From JACIWB01 sp038818725 (GTDB taxonomy: Archaea; Thermoplasmatota; E2; UBA202; JdFR-43), in the NCBI GenBank assembly GCA_038818725.1, contig JAWAYL010000011.1, positions 1 to 29,648 on the forward strand: a DNA stretch of 29,648 nucleotides. Reading direction: 5' to 3'. The notes beneath the pieces are model-generated. The model was not told the origin of the DNA and did not search any database. It saw nothing but the letters and a program-made list of their open reading frames with translations. This document shows positions 7,485 through 14,916 of this stretch, piece by piece. Both the position numbers and the translations under genes were made by a program. Positions within the stretch are counted from its first letter, which is position 1. The number at the start of each line of letters is the position of its first letter.

Positions 7485-7955
7485 ATGTTAAAGCACTCCG
7501 CAAAAACTGGAATAAGCTTTGGTCTAACTTCCGGAGTTATAACAACTCTTGGTTTGATGGTTGGGTTGCATAGTGGAACAAATTCAAGAAGTGCAGTTGT
7601 TGGAGGAATTCTTACAATAGCAATTGCAGATGCTTTTTCTGATGCTCTTGGAATTCATATTTCAGAAGAGTCTGAAAATAAGCATACATCAAAAGAGATA
7701 TGGGAATCAACCTTCTTTACCTTTCTTTCAAAATTTGTTTTTTCAATATCATTTATTATCCCTGTTATGTTCCTAAAGCTCAACTCCGCTATAATTTTAA
7801 ATATTTTTTATGGGATAATTCTTCTTGCTATATTCAGTTTTTATTTAGCAAAAGAACAGAGATGGAAGGTAATAGTAGAGCATGTTACAATTGCAATCAT
7901 TGTTGTAATAATATCTCATTATATAGGGGATTTAATAAGCAACTTTTTTTCTTAA
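7485..7955 (+). CDS. VIT1/CCC1-like integral membrane protein
   Basis: A 156-aa membrane protein with about four to five hydrophobic helices. The N-terminal half carries signatures of the VIT1/CCC1 iron/manganese transporter family: FGLTSGVITTLGLMVGL at 12-28 and AIADAFSDALGIHISEESE at 46-64, where acidic residues sit in and after the helix. Full-length VIT proteins exceed 200 residues and contain a cytoplasmic metal-binding insert that is shorter here. Transport of Fe2+ or Mn2+ is a reasonable guess, not proven. Its stop overlaps the 3' end of flpA by 4 bp (convergent). Confidence 0.75.
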   Translation: MLKHSAKTGISFGLTSGVITTLGLMVGLHSGTNSRSAVVGGILTIAIADAFSDALGIHISEESENKHTSKEIWESTFFTFLSKFVFSISFIIPVMFLKLNSAIILNIFYGIILLAIFSFYLAKEQRWKVIVEHVTIAIIVVIISHYIGDLISNFFS

Positions 7956-8596
7956 ATTTTTAAACTTATTGAAACATGGTCCTTTGCATAAGGTGAGAGT
8001 TCGATCATTTCAATTATTTTATAATTTTTTTCTATTTTCTTCTTTACATTTTCAAAAATTTTTTTTGGCTTCTCTGCTATATCTATACTTCTTGCCTTAA
8101 CCATTATCATTCCATATTGTGGGGAAAATTTATCAATATTTTTAAAAAAAATTTCAATCTGGCCCCTCTGGGCTATGTCTTGGTATAAAAAATCAATTTC
8201 ATCTACTATTTTTTCATATTCCTCAGGCTTGTTTGCATCTCCCATTATAGGAATCATATTTTTCCTTTCTTCACATAGCTTAACAAATTTTTTCATTGGC
8301 TTGAAGGCAATTTCAACTCCATAGAGAATTCCTTCCCTTATTATATCTGAGAAATGGCTTGCGGTCGTACCATTTGCAACTCCTAAATAAAGAATTTTGC
8401 TTTTTTTGTTTAATGGAAGAAATTTTAGTCCTTTTAGTATTGATGCAGACATCTTACTTCTATAAGGATTCCATGCTCTGAATTCATCTTCACCTATTTT
8501 TATAATCTTTTCTCCATAAACATTTTTGCCAGAAATCAAATTTTTTGTAAAAATTTTATTTTCCTCCCTATAAATTCCCTCAAATATCTCCTTCAT
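7952..8596 (-). CDS. flpA: Fibrillarin-like rRNA/tRNA 2'-O-methyltransferase
   Basis: FlpA is the methyltransferase of archaeal box C/D RNPs, working with Nop5 and L7Ae. This 214-aa protein has the family block RAWNPYRSKMSASILKG (39-55), SAM-binding YLGVANGTTASHFSD (70-84) and YGVEIAFKPM. It also has YQDIAQ (136-141), VKARSID (166-172) and DHVSISLKI at the end, which together supply the Lys-Asp-Lys-His tetrad. Length is normal. Its start overlaps the end of the flavoprotein gene by 17 bp, so it is the third gene of an operon headed by a receiver protein. In many archaea flpA pairs with nop5, which is absent here. Confidence 0.95.
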   Translation of the reverse strand: MKEIFEGIYREENKIFTKNLISGKNVYGEKIIKIGEDEFRAWNPYRSKMSASILKGLKFLPLNKKSKILYLGVANGTTASHFSDIIREGILYGVEIAFKPMKKFVKLCEERKNMIPIMGDANKPEEYEKIVDEIDFLYQDIAQRGQIEIFFKNIDKFSPQYGMIMVKARSIDIAEKPKKIFENVKKKIEKNYKIIEMIELSPYAKDHVSISLKI

Positions 8597-9797
8597 CCTT
8601 AACTTTCCTCCACAAAATGTTAGATGCCATTGCTAAACAATCAAAAACTGGTGCAACAGATGGAGCATAAGCATTCTCAATTTTCGCAAATTCTTTTACA
8701 TTCATCCCTGAATATATTGCAATCGCTACCTTATCTATTATTTTTGCTGCCCCCCGCCCAATGGCTTGGGCGCCAGCAATTTTTCCATCTTTCGCAATTA
8801 ATTTTATTAAAATTTCTTCTCCATCCATATAACTTGGCAAATCCTTGCCTATATATTTTGCTGAAATTTCCTCACCCATAAGCCCAACAGATGCAACTTC
8901 GATGCCAAAAATTTTTGTTGTTTTTGAAAATAAAGGAGGAAGAATTTTTTCATTTCCTCCAGCAGCATTTATTCCAGCAATCATTCCTTGCCTTACAGCG
9001 ATACTTCCAAGCCCTACATTAGCAACTCTACCAAAAAAATCTTTGATTTTTGTGCAGTCACCAGCAGCATATATATCTTCCTTAAAAATGCATTTTTCAT
9101 CAACTTCTATTTCATCTTTTATTATTCCATTTGGCTTGTTTCCTGTAGCAATAACAGTAAAATCTCCCTCGTAGCTCTCTTCTCCATAAACTTCTCCTCC
9201 AATAACTTCTTCAACCTTGCAATTTAAAACAACATCTATTCCAATTTTTTTCATTAAATAATCAGCAACATCCTTATCAAGCATATTTGGAAGTATGTTT
9301 TGCATATATTCAAGCAATTTAACATTAATTCCAATTTTTTTTAAAGCTTCTGCTATTTCAAGCCCAATTAAGCCAGCTCCTATAACAATTGCATTTCTTG
9401 AATTTAATGCTTTTTTCCTTATTTCAATTGCATCTTTTAAATTTCTCAAAAAATAAGCATTTTCTGCTTTAAATGGGCATGATGGAATTGCCCCCGATGC
9501 AATAATCAACTTATCAAATTCTTCTTCCTTTTCTCCCTCAACTAATCTTGCATCTATATCAATTCTTTTAATCTCTTCTTTCCTGTATAATATACCCATT
9601 CTTTCAAAATCATTTGGATTTAACTCCACTATTTTTTTCCAATCCATTCCAGAAATTACATATGGCAAGGCGCATCTTGAATAAAGTCCAATACCCTCCC
9701 TATCAAATAAAACAACTTCCGCTTTCCTATCTGTTTTTTTTGCAAACTGGGCAGCGGTTGCGCCTGCGGAGCCGCCTCCTATTATAACTATTTTCAT
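8580..9797 (-). CDS. CoA-disulfide-reductase/NADH oxidase-like flavoprotein
   Basis: A 405-aa FAD and NAD(P)H-dependent oxidoreductase. The FAD-binding GGGSAGA is at 7-13, the single redox Cys in SRCALPYVISG at C42, the second dinucleotide fold GAGLIG at 140-145, the FAD-contacting YAAGDC at 243-248, and a C-terminal dimerisation domain runs from about 285. The S/N-x-x-C-x-L-P-Y signature fits CoA-disulfide reductases and related NAD(P)H oxidases or persulfide reductases, which use one Cys. Substrate could be CoA disulfide, polysulfide or oxygen; sequence alone does not decide. It overlaps the upstream receiver gene by 4 bp (ATGA) and flpA by 17 bp. Confidence 0.9.
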   Translation of the reverse strand: MKIVIIGGGSAGATAAQFAKKTDRKAEVVLFDREGIGLYSRCALPYVISGMDWKKIVELNPNDFERMGILYRKEEIKRIDIDARLVEGEKEEEFDKLIIASGAIPSCPFKAENAYFLRNLKDAIEIRKKALNSRNAIVIGAGLIGLEIAEALKKIGINVKLLEYMQNILPNMLDKDVADYLMKKIGIDVVLNCKVEEVIGGEVYGEESYEGDFTVIATGNKPNGIIKDEIEVDEKCIFKEDIYAAGDCTKIKDFFGRVANVGLGSIAVRQGMIAGINAAGGNEKILPPLFSKTTKIFGIEVASVGLMGEEISAKYIGKDLPSYMDGEEILIKLIAKDGKIAGAQAIGRGAAKIIDKVAIAIYSGMNVKEFAKIENAYAPSVAPVFDCLAMASNILWRKVKDEGDI

Positions 9798-10177
9798 AAT
9801 TTGAAAAATTCTTTTATTTCTTTAATGAAGCCATCAAAGCCAGCATAGCGTGGTATTACTTTTTTTGCTCCTGCCTCAATTAGTTTTTCTGCCCAATCTG
9901 TGCCAAAAAATGCTGTGAAGCCATATATATTTGCATTTCTATCTAATTCCATAATTTTTTTTGTTGTTTCAACACCATCTATATCTGGCAATTTCAAATC
10001 CATTATAACCAAATCAGGTTTTTTACCCTTTTTCATGAGTTCTTTATATTTTTCAATACCTTCTCTTCCATTATAAGCAGAATAAACCTCTATTTTAAGT
10101 CCTTCTTTCTCCATGTATCTTTTCATTAAATCTTGCATTTCTTTTTCATCCTCAACTATTAATAACACACTCTTCAT
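9794..10177 (-). CDS. Stand-alone response-regulator receiver protein
   Basis: A 127-aa single CheY-like domain with no output domain. The acidic pair is E9/D10 in IVEDE, phosphoacceptor D60 lies in VIMDLKLPD, T88 in YGFTAF, and the conserved Lys is K105 or K106 in GAKKVIPR. It would be phosphorylated by a histidine kinase, none of which is in this window. It heads an operon with the flavoprotein (4-bp ATGA overlap) and flpA. A TATA-like TTTATATTTTA lies about 26 bp before the ATG. The coupling of a signalling receiver to a disulfide reductase and a methyltransferase is unusual. Confidence 0.9.
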   Translation of the reverse strand: MKSVLLIVEDEKEMQDLMKRYMEKEGLKIEVYSAYNGREGIEKYKELMKKGKKPDLVIMDLKLPDIDGVETTKKIMELDRNANIYGFTAFFGTDWAEKLIEAGAKKVIPRYAGFDGFIKEIKEFFKL

Positions 10178-10224
10178 TTTTCAAATAGTAATGCTGGTAA
10201 AATATAAATCTTTTGTCTGATGCT

Positions 10225-10239
10225 AGTATTTCCGAAAGT
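10225..10239 (+). repeat. Left terminal inverted repeat of the IS4-like remnant
   Basis: AGTATTTCCGAAAGT. The reverse complement of 10942-10956 reads AGTATTTCCGAATGT, giving 14 of 15 matches with the first 12 exact. Confidence 0.8.
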
Positions 10240-10305
10240 GAAAATTTAGAAAAAATTAAGCCCCTGAGGCAAATCCCCAAATTATGAAATTGAAAAGGGA
10301 GGGGG

Positions 10306-10860
10306 ATGAAGCCTCAGGCAAAAAATAAATCTTTAAGGAAATTAAATAGATTTTCATTTCGTTTAATAGATGGCAAAATAGATTTTCATACCAGATATAA
10401 CTTATTATATAAAGATGATGAATTTTTAGCTTCTCTTCTCTATCTTTCAATTAGAAATGGATATCCAGAAAATGGCTGTAAAAGATTAAGAAAAATAGCA
10501 AATAAAAACATTCCAGATGCAGATACTTTTTATGAGAGATTAAAGAAGAAAAGCATGCAAGAAATAAGAACTGAATTTTGGAATATACAAAAAGACGTAG
10601 TTGGGATAATTAGTAAAGAAAACAGAAACAAAAGAGCAATTGTTTTAATGCTTTAATAGAGGATTATAGGATATGCCTATATGGTTTTCCAGTAACTCCT
10701 CTTTCAAGAAAAGATAAGCTGGTTAGCATAGCTGAAAAATGGTTTAAGATAGATTTAGTTTTATTTGATAGAGGTTTCTCTGCAGATTCTTTCTTCTCCA
10801 GTTACAGGACTATCTTCTGCTTTTATTTTTTAAGATATAGTAAATTTCAGATAAGCTTGT
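10306..10860 (+). pseudogene. Broken IS4-like transposase gene
   Basis: Two fragments in different frames (10306-10656 and about 10682-10860) make up the N-terminal and middle parts. At least one frameshift and a large C-terminal deletion are evident, because the right inverted repeat follows within 100 bp. The N-terminal fragment should not be annotated as an independent protein. Confidence 0.65.
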
Positions 10861-10941
10861 GCAATTGTTATTTATTTTGGAGAAAAACAAAAAATTTCCT
10901 AAAAATTGTTGTTGTAAATGGCTTACAACATTTATTATCGA

Positions 10942-10956
10942 ACATTCGGAAATACT
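10942..10956 (-). repeat. Right terminal inverted repeat of the IS4-like remnant
   Basis: Reverse complement reads AGTATTTCCGAATGT, pairing with 10225-10239 except for one base. Confidence 0.8.
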
Positions 10957-11036
10957 GTGATGTGAAAACTGCCAATGCCTTCCTTTAAAGCATTGGAGGA
11001 AGTTTCTCAATATCATTTCGAGCTGCGAGAAAAAGC

Positions 11037-11046
11037 ATAAATATAT
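11037..11046 (+). promoter_or_regulatory. TATA box of rpl10e
   Basis: ATAAATATAT-like run centred about 21 bp before the ATG at 11062. Transcription should start at or next to the start codon. Confidence 0.55.
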
Positions 11047-11061
11047 GCCCTTTATAACTTC

Positions 11062-11565
11062 ATGGCAAGAAAACCTGGAAGAATGTACCGCGATATAAGG
11101 GGCAGAGTTACTACAAGAAAGGAATATATAGGGGGTGTTCCAGCTCCTCGCATCACTCAATTTGATTTAGGGAATCTTAACCAAGAATTTCCAATAGAAG
11201 TAGCTCTTATAGCAAAGGAAAAATGCAACATTTTGCATCGAGCCCTTGAGGCTGCTCGTGTAGCAGCAAACAGATATATCCTGCAAGCAGCTGGTAAATC
11301 AAATTATCGCCTCAAAATAAGAGTTTATCCTCATGTAGTAATAAGAGAAAACAAGCAAGCAACTGGGGCAGGTGCAGATAGGGTTTCACAGGGAATGAGA
11401 AAATCATATGGAAAGCCTGTTGGGACTGCAGCTAGAGTTAAGGAAGGGCAAAAATTAATTTCAATATGGACAAACCCTGAGTATATAGAAGGGGCAAAAG
11501 AAGCCCTTAAAAGAGCAAATGCAAAACTCCCAACCCCTTGCAGAATAGAAATTAAAAAAGCATAA
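11062..11565 (+). CDS. rpl10e: Large-subunit ribosomal protein L10e (uL16)
   Basis: A 167-aa protein of the archaeal/eukaryotic L10e (uL16) family, part of the 50S subunit near the A-site tRNA. The start MARKPGRMYRDI, the loop YPHVVIRENKQATGAGADRV (90-109), the segment GMRKSYGKPVGTAARV and the C-terminal KLPTPCRIEI are characteristic. Length is typical. The core promoter is intact although the IS4-like remnant ends only about 105 bp upstream. The wHTH gene follows after 28 bp of T-rich sequence and may be co-transcribed. Confidence 0.97.
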   Translation: MARKPGRMYRDIRGRVTTRKEYIGGVPAPRITQFDLGNLNQEFPIEVALIAKEKCNILHRALEAARVAANRYILQAAGKSNYRLKIRVYPHVVIRENKQATGAGADRVSQGMRKSYGKPVGTAARVKEGQKLISIWTNPEYIEGAKEALKRANAKLPTPCRIEIKKA

Positions 11566-11593
11566 TATTTTTAATTATTTTTCTATTATCCTC

Positions 11594-11932
11594 GTGGAAG
11601 AAAAAAACTTTGTTGAAAAATTACAGGAAAATATAGATGTTGTTGAAAGACACCTTAGAGTTTTATTGATAGTAAAGGAAGAAGGACCAGTTGGAATAAT
11701 AAAAATATCAAGCCTTACAGGTTTGCCAACACATAAAGTAAGATATTCTTTAAGGATCCTTGAAAAAAATGGACTAATAAAGGCGACAACAAGCGGGGCA
11801 ATAGCAACAGATAAGACAGAAGAATTTATAAACCATTTTCAGAATATATTAAATAAAACACTTGAAAGATTGGCAAAGCTCGATGGGATAATAAGAAGCC
11901 GCGGTAGCTCAGCTGGGAGAGCGTGCGGCTGA
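11594..11932 (+). CDS. Winged-helix DNA-binding protein overlapping tRNA-Phe
   Basis: A 112-aa protein with a GTG start, the only sensible start in this frame. Residues 20-75 form a winged helix: LLIVKEEGPVGIIKISSLTG, then HKVRYSLRILEKNGLIKAT, where THKVRYSLRILE is the probable recognition helix, followed by the wing TSGAIATD. A helical C-terminus (about 78-98) could dimerise. No family name comes to mind; it resembles small archaeal transcription regulators. The last 11 codons (S102-G112) and the stop lie inside the tRNA-Phe gene on the same strand. Processing of the tRNA 5' end would therefore cut the message before its stop codon. Its natural end may once have been elsewhere. Confidence 0.75.
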   Translation: MEEKNFVEKLQENIDVVERHLRVLLIVKEEGPVGIIKISSLTGLPTHKVRYSLRILEKNGLIKATTSGAIATDKTEEFINHFQNILNKTLERLAKLDGIIRSRGSSAGRACG

Positions 11933-11970
11933 AGACCGCAAGGTCGAGGGTTCGACCCCCTCCCGCGGCA
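11898..11970 (+). tRNA. tRNA-Phe (GAA anticodon)
   Basis: The acceptor stem is GCCGCGG/CCGCGGC with discriminator A. The D arm is GCTCAGCTGGGAGAGC, the anticodon arm TGCGG-CTGAAGA-CCGCA with anticodon GAA, and the T arm GAGGGTTCGACCCCCTC. It is 73 nt, lacks encoded CCA and has no intron. It overlaps the end of the wHTH gene, and a membrane-protein gene begins 5 bp after it. Confidence 0.96.
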
Positions 11971-11975
11971 TTTTT

Positions 11976-12629
11976 ATGTTGAAAAATAGCATATTGCTGA
12001 AAATATCATTTGCTGATTCATTTACTATAATAAATGGAATAAGTGGTTTAATTTCAATATTTTTTTCAATTAATGGAAATTTTTATGCTGCATTTATTCT
12101 TATTTTGATAGCAGTTTTAGCTGATGGCTTGGACGGAATTTTTGCAAGAAAATTTGGAAGCTTTGTTGGAAAGTACATGGATGAATTCTGTGACACAGTT
12201 TCATTTTGCATTTCTCCTTGCATTTTTGCTTTTTTAAAATATAAAGTAGAAATAAATAATTTTATTTTTCTATGCTTTTCCTCAATTTTTTTAATTTTTG
12301 GTATACTTCATCTCATTTCCTATCATATAGGAGAAAAAAATTTTTTTATTGGCTTGACAACGCCAGCAAGCGCAATAATAATCACATGCATTTCTTATTT
12401 AAATCTTCCATTATTCTTTTTATATATAGCATTCTTAATTCTATCATTTCTTATGATTTTGAGCATTCCTTATCCTAGGATTGAAAAATATAATTCAATT
12501 TTTGCAGTGATAATAATATTTCTTGCAATGAGTGGTTTAAAGGAATTTATATATCTTCTCCTTTTTTCAACAATTGTATATATTATTTTTGGACCATTTT
12601 ATCTTATTCGTAATAGTAGGAATTTTTAA
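11976..12629 (+). CDS. CDP-alcohol phosphatidyltransferase (archaetidylserine synthase type)
   Basis: A 217-aa membrane enzyme with about six to seven hydrophobic helices. The catalytic CDP-alcohol motif is complete: D50, D53, G54, A57, R58, G65, D69 and D73 in ADGLDGIFARKF...GKYMDEFCD. The order and the following V-S-F-C-I-S-P resemble phosphatidylserine or archaetidylserine synthases, which join serine to CDP-archaeol in polar lipid synthesis; another polar head group cannot be excluded. The ATG lies 5 bp after tRNA-Phe with no room for its own promoter, so it is presumably released from a joint tRNA-mRNA precursor. The 3' end overlaps the beta-helix protease gene by 26 bp, tail to tail. 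Confidence 0.88.
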   Translation: MLKNSILLKISFADSFTIINGISGLISIFFSINGNFYAAFILILIAVLADGLDGIFARKFGSFVGKYMDEFCDTVSFCISPCIFAFLKYKVEINNFIFLCFSSIFLIFGILHLISYHIGEKNFFIGLTTPASAIIITCISYLNLPLFFLYIAFLILSFLMILSIPYPRIEKYNSIFAVIIIFLAMSGLKEFIYLLLFSTIVYIIFGPFYLIRNSRNF

Positions 12630-14886
12630 AAAATGATAAATCTATTTTATCCCAATCGTTGAAATCATTTATTCCATTGCTCCCATCTGAATAATCAACG
12701 AGACTGAAAGAATAGCGATAATTCATGCAACTTTTGTAATTTCCATACTTCCAGTAGCCAATTAGCCAAGGAGCGTTGCAACTCTCATTATCTATACCTC
12801 CAAAATCGTCCTCAAATAATCCAAGATTATGTCCTAGCTCATGCATTAAAAGGCTTGCATATGCTATTTCTCTCTTTTCTCCAATTCGCCAATCATTTAT
12901 ATACTGGCATGCAAGTAAGATTGAATCACAGTTATCAAAACCAACGAAAGCATTTCCTCCTCTCGCTCCAGGCCCATATGCAACAAGAATTACATAATGA
13001 TATATTCCATGTTTTGGATTATTTACATCTTCATTTAAAAAATATTTCCAGTAAAAATCTCTTGCCTCCTTATAATATATTCTATCAAAATAGGGGAGCT
13101 CGTCATTAACTTCAATATGAAGCGTTATATTATGTCTTGAAAAAGCATCATAAAGTATTTGGATGCTTTCATTATATATCTTGTATTGGGGCATATAATC
13201 TATTTCAATAAAAATATCTTTTGCAAATGGATTCGACAATTTATGTCTCATATAATATTCTTCTAAATTATTCAATCCGTCATTATCATCGTCAATCAAA
13301 GAATGATTTTCTGGTAAAAAAGGATTGTAGCCATATTTATCTTCCCATTCTATAGGTATGCCATCATTATCATAATCCATTCCATAATCACTTACATAGG
13401 GATTAGTATGATAAATATTCTCTTCTTCCCAGTAAGTTAATCCATCGTTATCATAATCATTATATATTATATCAAACCATATTTCATAAATTTCATTTTT
13501 TGAAAATATTATGTGTCCACAGCCATCTTCGTCTCCAAGAAAATCGTCTCCAAACCATCCACCAGTTGATAAATCATAAAAAATATTAAATTTCTTAATA
13601 CCTAGAATAAATGAAATATCAACAAATTGCTTATTATCATCGACATTCTGCCAGAATATAATTTCTGGATTTTCATCTCCATAAAATATACTGCTATTTC
13701 TATTTCCATTTATAAAAATCTCAAGCCTCTCTTTTTTAGGAAATCTTATTCTTTTTATTTTTACTCCTACCTTTATATCTACTAAAGGATCAAAATCATT
13801 TGTTTCAATTTTTAAAAAATTTATTTTTTTATTGATTTTATTTAATTTTATTTCCTCTTTTCTATGAACCTCTTTTGAATAATTTTCTTTATATATTGGC
13901 TGAAGAAGCCACGGAATGCATTTTATTATACTGAACTTTTTATGAAACTTATTTGGAAAAATTTTTCCCCAGTAATTTTTTCTCACATCACAATAAGAGT
14001 AGGAAGAGTCAAGTGAGTACATCTCACTTTCAATTATATCATTGTAATTTATTGAAATGTTTTTGCTTTTTTCAATTGATATACCAAATCTGCAACTTTT
14101 TATAAGGCATTTATAAACTTTGATTTCATCTGACTCCTCTATCTTAAAACCATATCTGCTATCTATTATTTTGCACTCTTTTATTTCAACTTCTTTTGAG
14201 CCAACAATTCTTATTCCAAAACTTCCATAGCTTATATCACAATCCTCTATTATATTTGAAAATGAATTTATAAAAAATATTTCTCCTTGATTATTGTTGC
14301 ATTTATATATCTTGCATTTCTCAATTATGTTGTTTGAAGAATTTTCTCCATATACTCCCACTCCACAATTATAAATCTTGCAATTTAAAATTTCATTTTT
14401 TTGAAATAATTCGATACCAATTCCACATTTATATATTTCACAATTTTCTAAAAAGTTATTTTTTGCTAAAATACCTCCTCCGCACTCAAAAATTATACAC
14501 TCCTTTATATGAGTTCCATTTCCGATTATACCATATCTTCCTCTATAAATTTTTGATTTCTCAATTAAGCCATTTTTTCCATCAAAAATAACTATTGTCT
14601 CACTTGAATTACAAAATTCAATATTTGATATAATTACAGAATCTGCCTTCACTTTCAGGGCATTTTTACCACATCCATCTATAATTACTTTACCAATTCC
14701 ACAAATTTTTAAACTTTTATTCACAATTATATTTTCCCTATATATTCCTTCTTTGATAAATATTGTATCTCCATCTTTTGCAGAATTTATAGCATCCTGT
14801 ATGCTCCCTCCATTAACAATAAAATTATCTGTAAGTGCCTGAGGTAAAAGAAGAATAAATACAATAAATATAGCATAATTTTTCAT
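12604..14886 (-). CDS. Secreted beta-helix protein with C-terminal zinc metalloprotease
   Basis: A 760-aa exported protein (signal peptide about 1-19). Residues about 25-310 form a right-handed parallel beta-helix of the NosD/pectate-lyase type, with many short repeats such as IEKCKIYKC and IKECKIIDS. Residues about 475-545 hold three thrombospondin-type-3-like calcium loops (DYDNDGL, DYDNDGI, DDDNDGL). The C-terminal part carries HELGHNLGL at 682-690 and a Met-turn-like SCMNY with M721, typical of metzincin-type zinc proteases; the third-ligand position appears to be Glu or Asp rather than His. Together this suggests a calcium-stabilised surface protease that binds glycan or cell-wall material. 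A TATA-like ATTTAATATC lies about 25 bp before the ATG. No clear C-terminal anchor is seen. Confidence 0.85.
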   Translation of the reverse strand: MKNYAIFIVFILLLPQALTDNFIVNGGSIQDAINSAKDGDTIFIKEGIYRENIIVNKSLKICGIGKVIIDGCGKNALKVKADSVIISNIEFCNSSETIVIFDGKNGLIEKSKIYRGRYGIIGNGTHIKECIIFECGGGILAKNNFLENCEIYKCGIGIELFQKNEILNCKIYNCGVGVYGENSSNNIIEKCKIYKCNNNQGEIFFINSFSNIIEDCDISYGSFGIRIVGSKEVEIKECKIIDSRYGFKIEESDEIKVYKCLIKSCRFGISIEKSKNISINYNDIIESEMYSLDSSYSYCDVRKNYWGKIFPNKFHKKFSIIKCIPWLLQPIYKENYSKEVHRKEEIKLNKINKKINFLKIETNDFDPLVDIKVGVKIKRIRFPKKERLEIFINGNRNSSIFYGDENPEIIFWQNVDDNKQFVDISFILGIKKFNIFYDLSTGGWFGDDFLGDEDGCGHIIFSKNEIYEIWFDIIYNDYDNDGLTYWEEENIYHTNPYVSDYGMDYDNDGIPIEWEDKYGYNPFLPENHSLIDDDNDGLNNLEEYYMRHKLSNPFAKDIFIEIDYMPQYKIYNESIQILYDAFSRHNITLHIEVNDELPYFDRIYYKEARDFYWKYFLNEDVNNPKHGIYHYVILVAYGPGARGGNAFVGFDNCDSILLACQYINDWRIGEKREIAYASLLMHELGHNLGLFEDDFGGIDNESCNAPWLIGYWKYGNYKSCMNYRYSFSLVDYSDGSNGINDFNDWDKIDLSFFKNSYYYE

Positions 14887-14916
14887 AAACTAACATATAT
14901 TCCTGATATTAAATTT

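Larger units (their letters stand above)
10225..10956 (+). mobile_element. Decayed IS4-like insertion sequence, about 732 bp
   Basis: Matching terminal inverted repeats (14 of 15) bound a broken transposase. The N-terminal ORF at 10306-10656 (116 aa) begins MKPQAKNKSLRK and includes DADTFYERLKK; it ends in a stop after a frame change. A second frame from about 10682 to 10860 reads GFPVTPLSRKDK, then FKIDLVLFDRGFSADSFF, whose LFDRGF segment resembles the second catalytic Asp region of IS4-type DDE transposases. The rest is missing, so the element cannot move itself. I could not find a clear target duplication; TGATG occurs on both sides but at different offsets. Confidence 0.7.

Noticed and set aside
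10306..10656. 116-aa ORF as an independent host protein
   Set aside because: It lies between matching inverted repeats and continues in another frame with a transposase-like motif.
10216..10963. TGATG as a target duplication of the IS4-like element
   Set aside because: The two copies lie at different distances from the inverted repeats (2 and 1 bases), so chance is likely.
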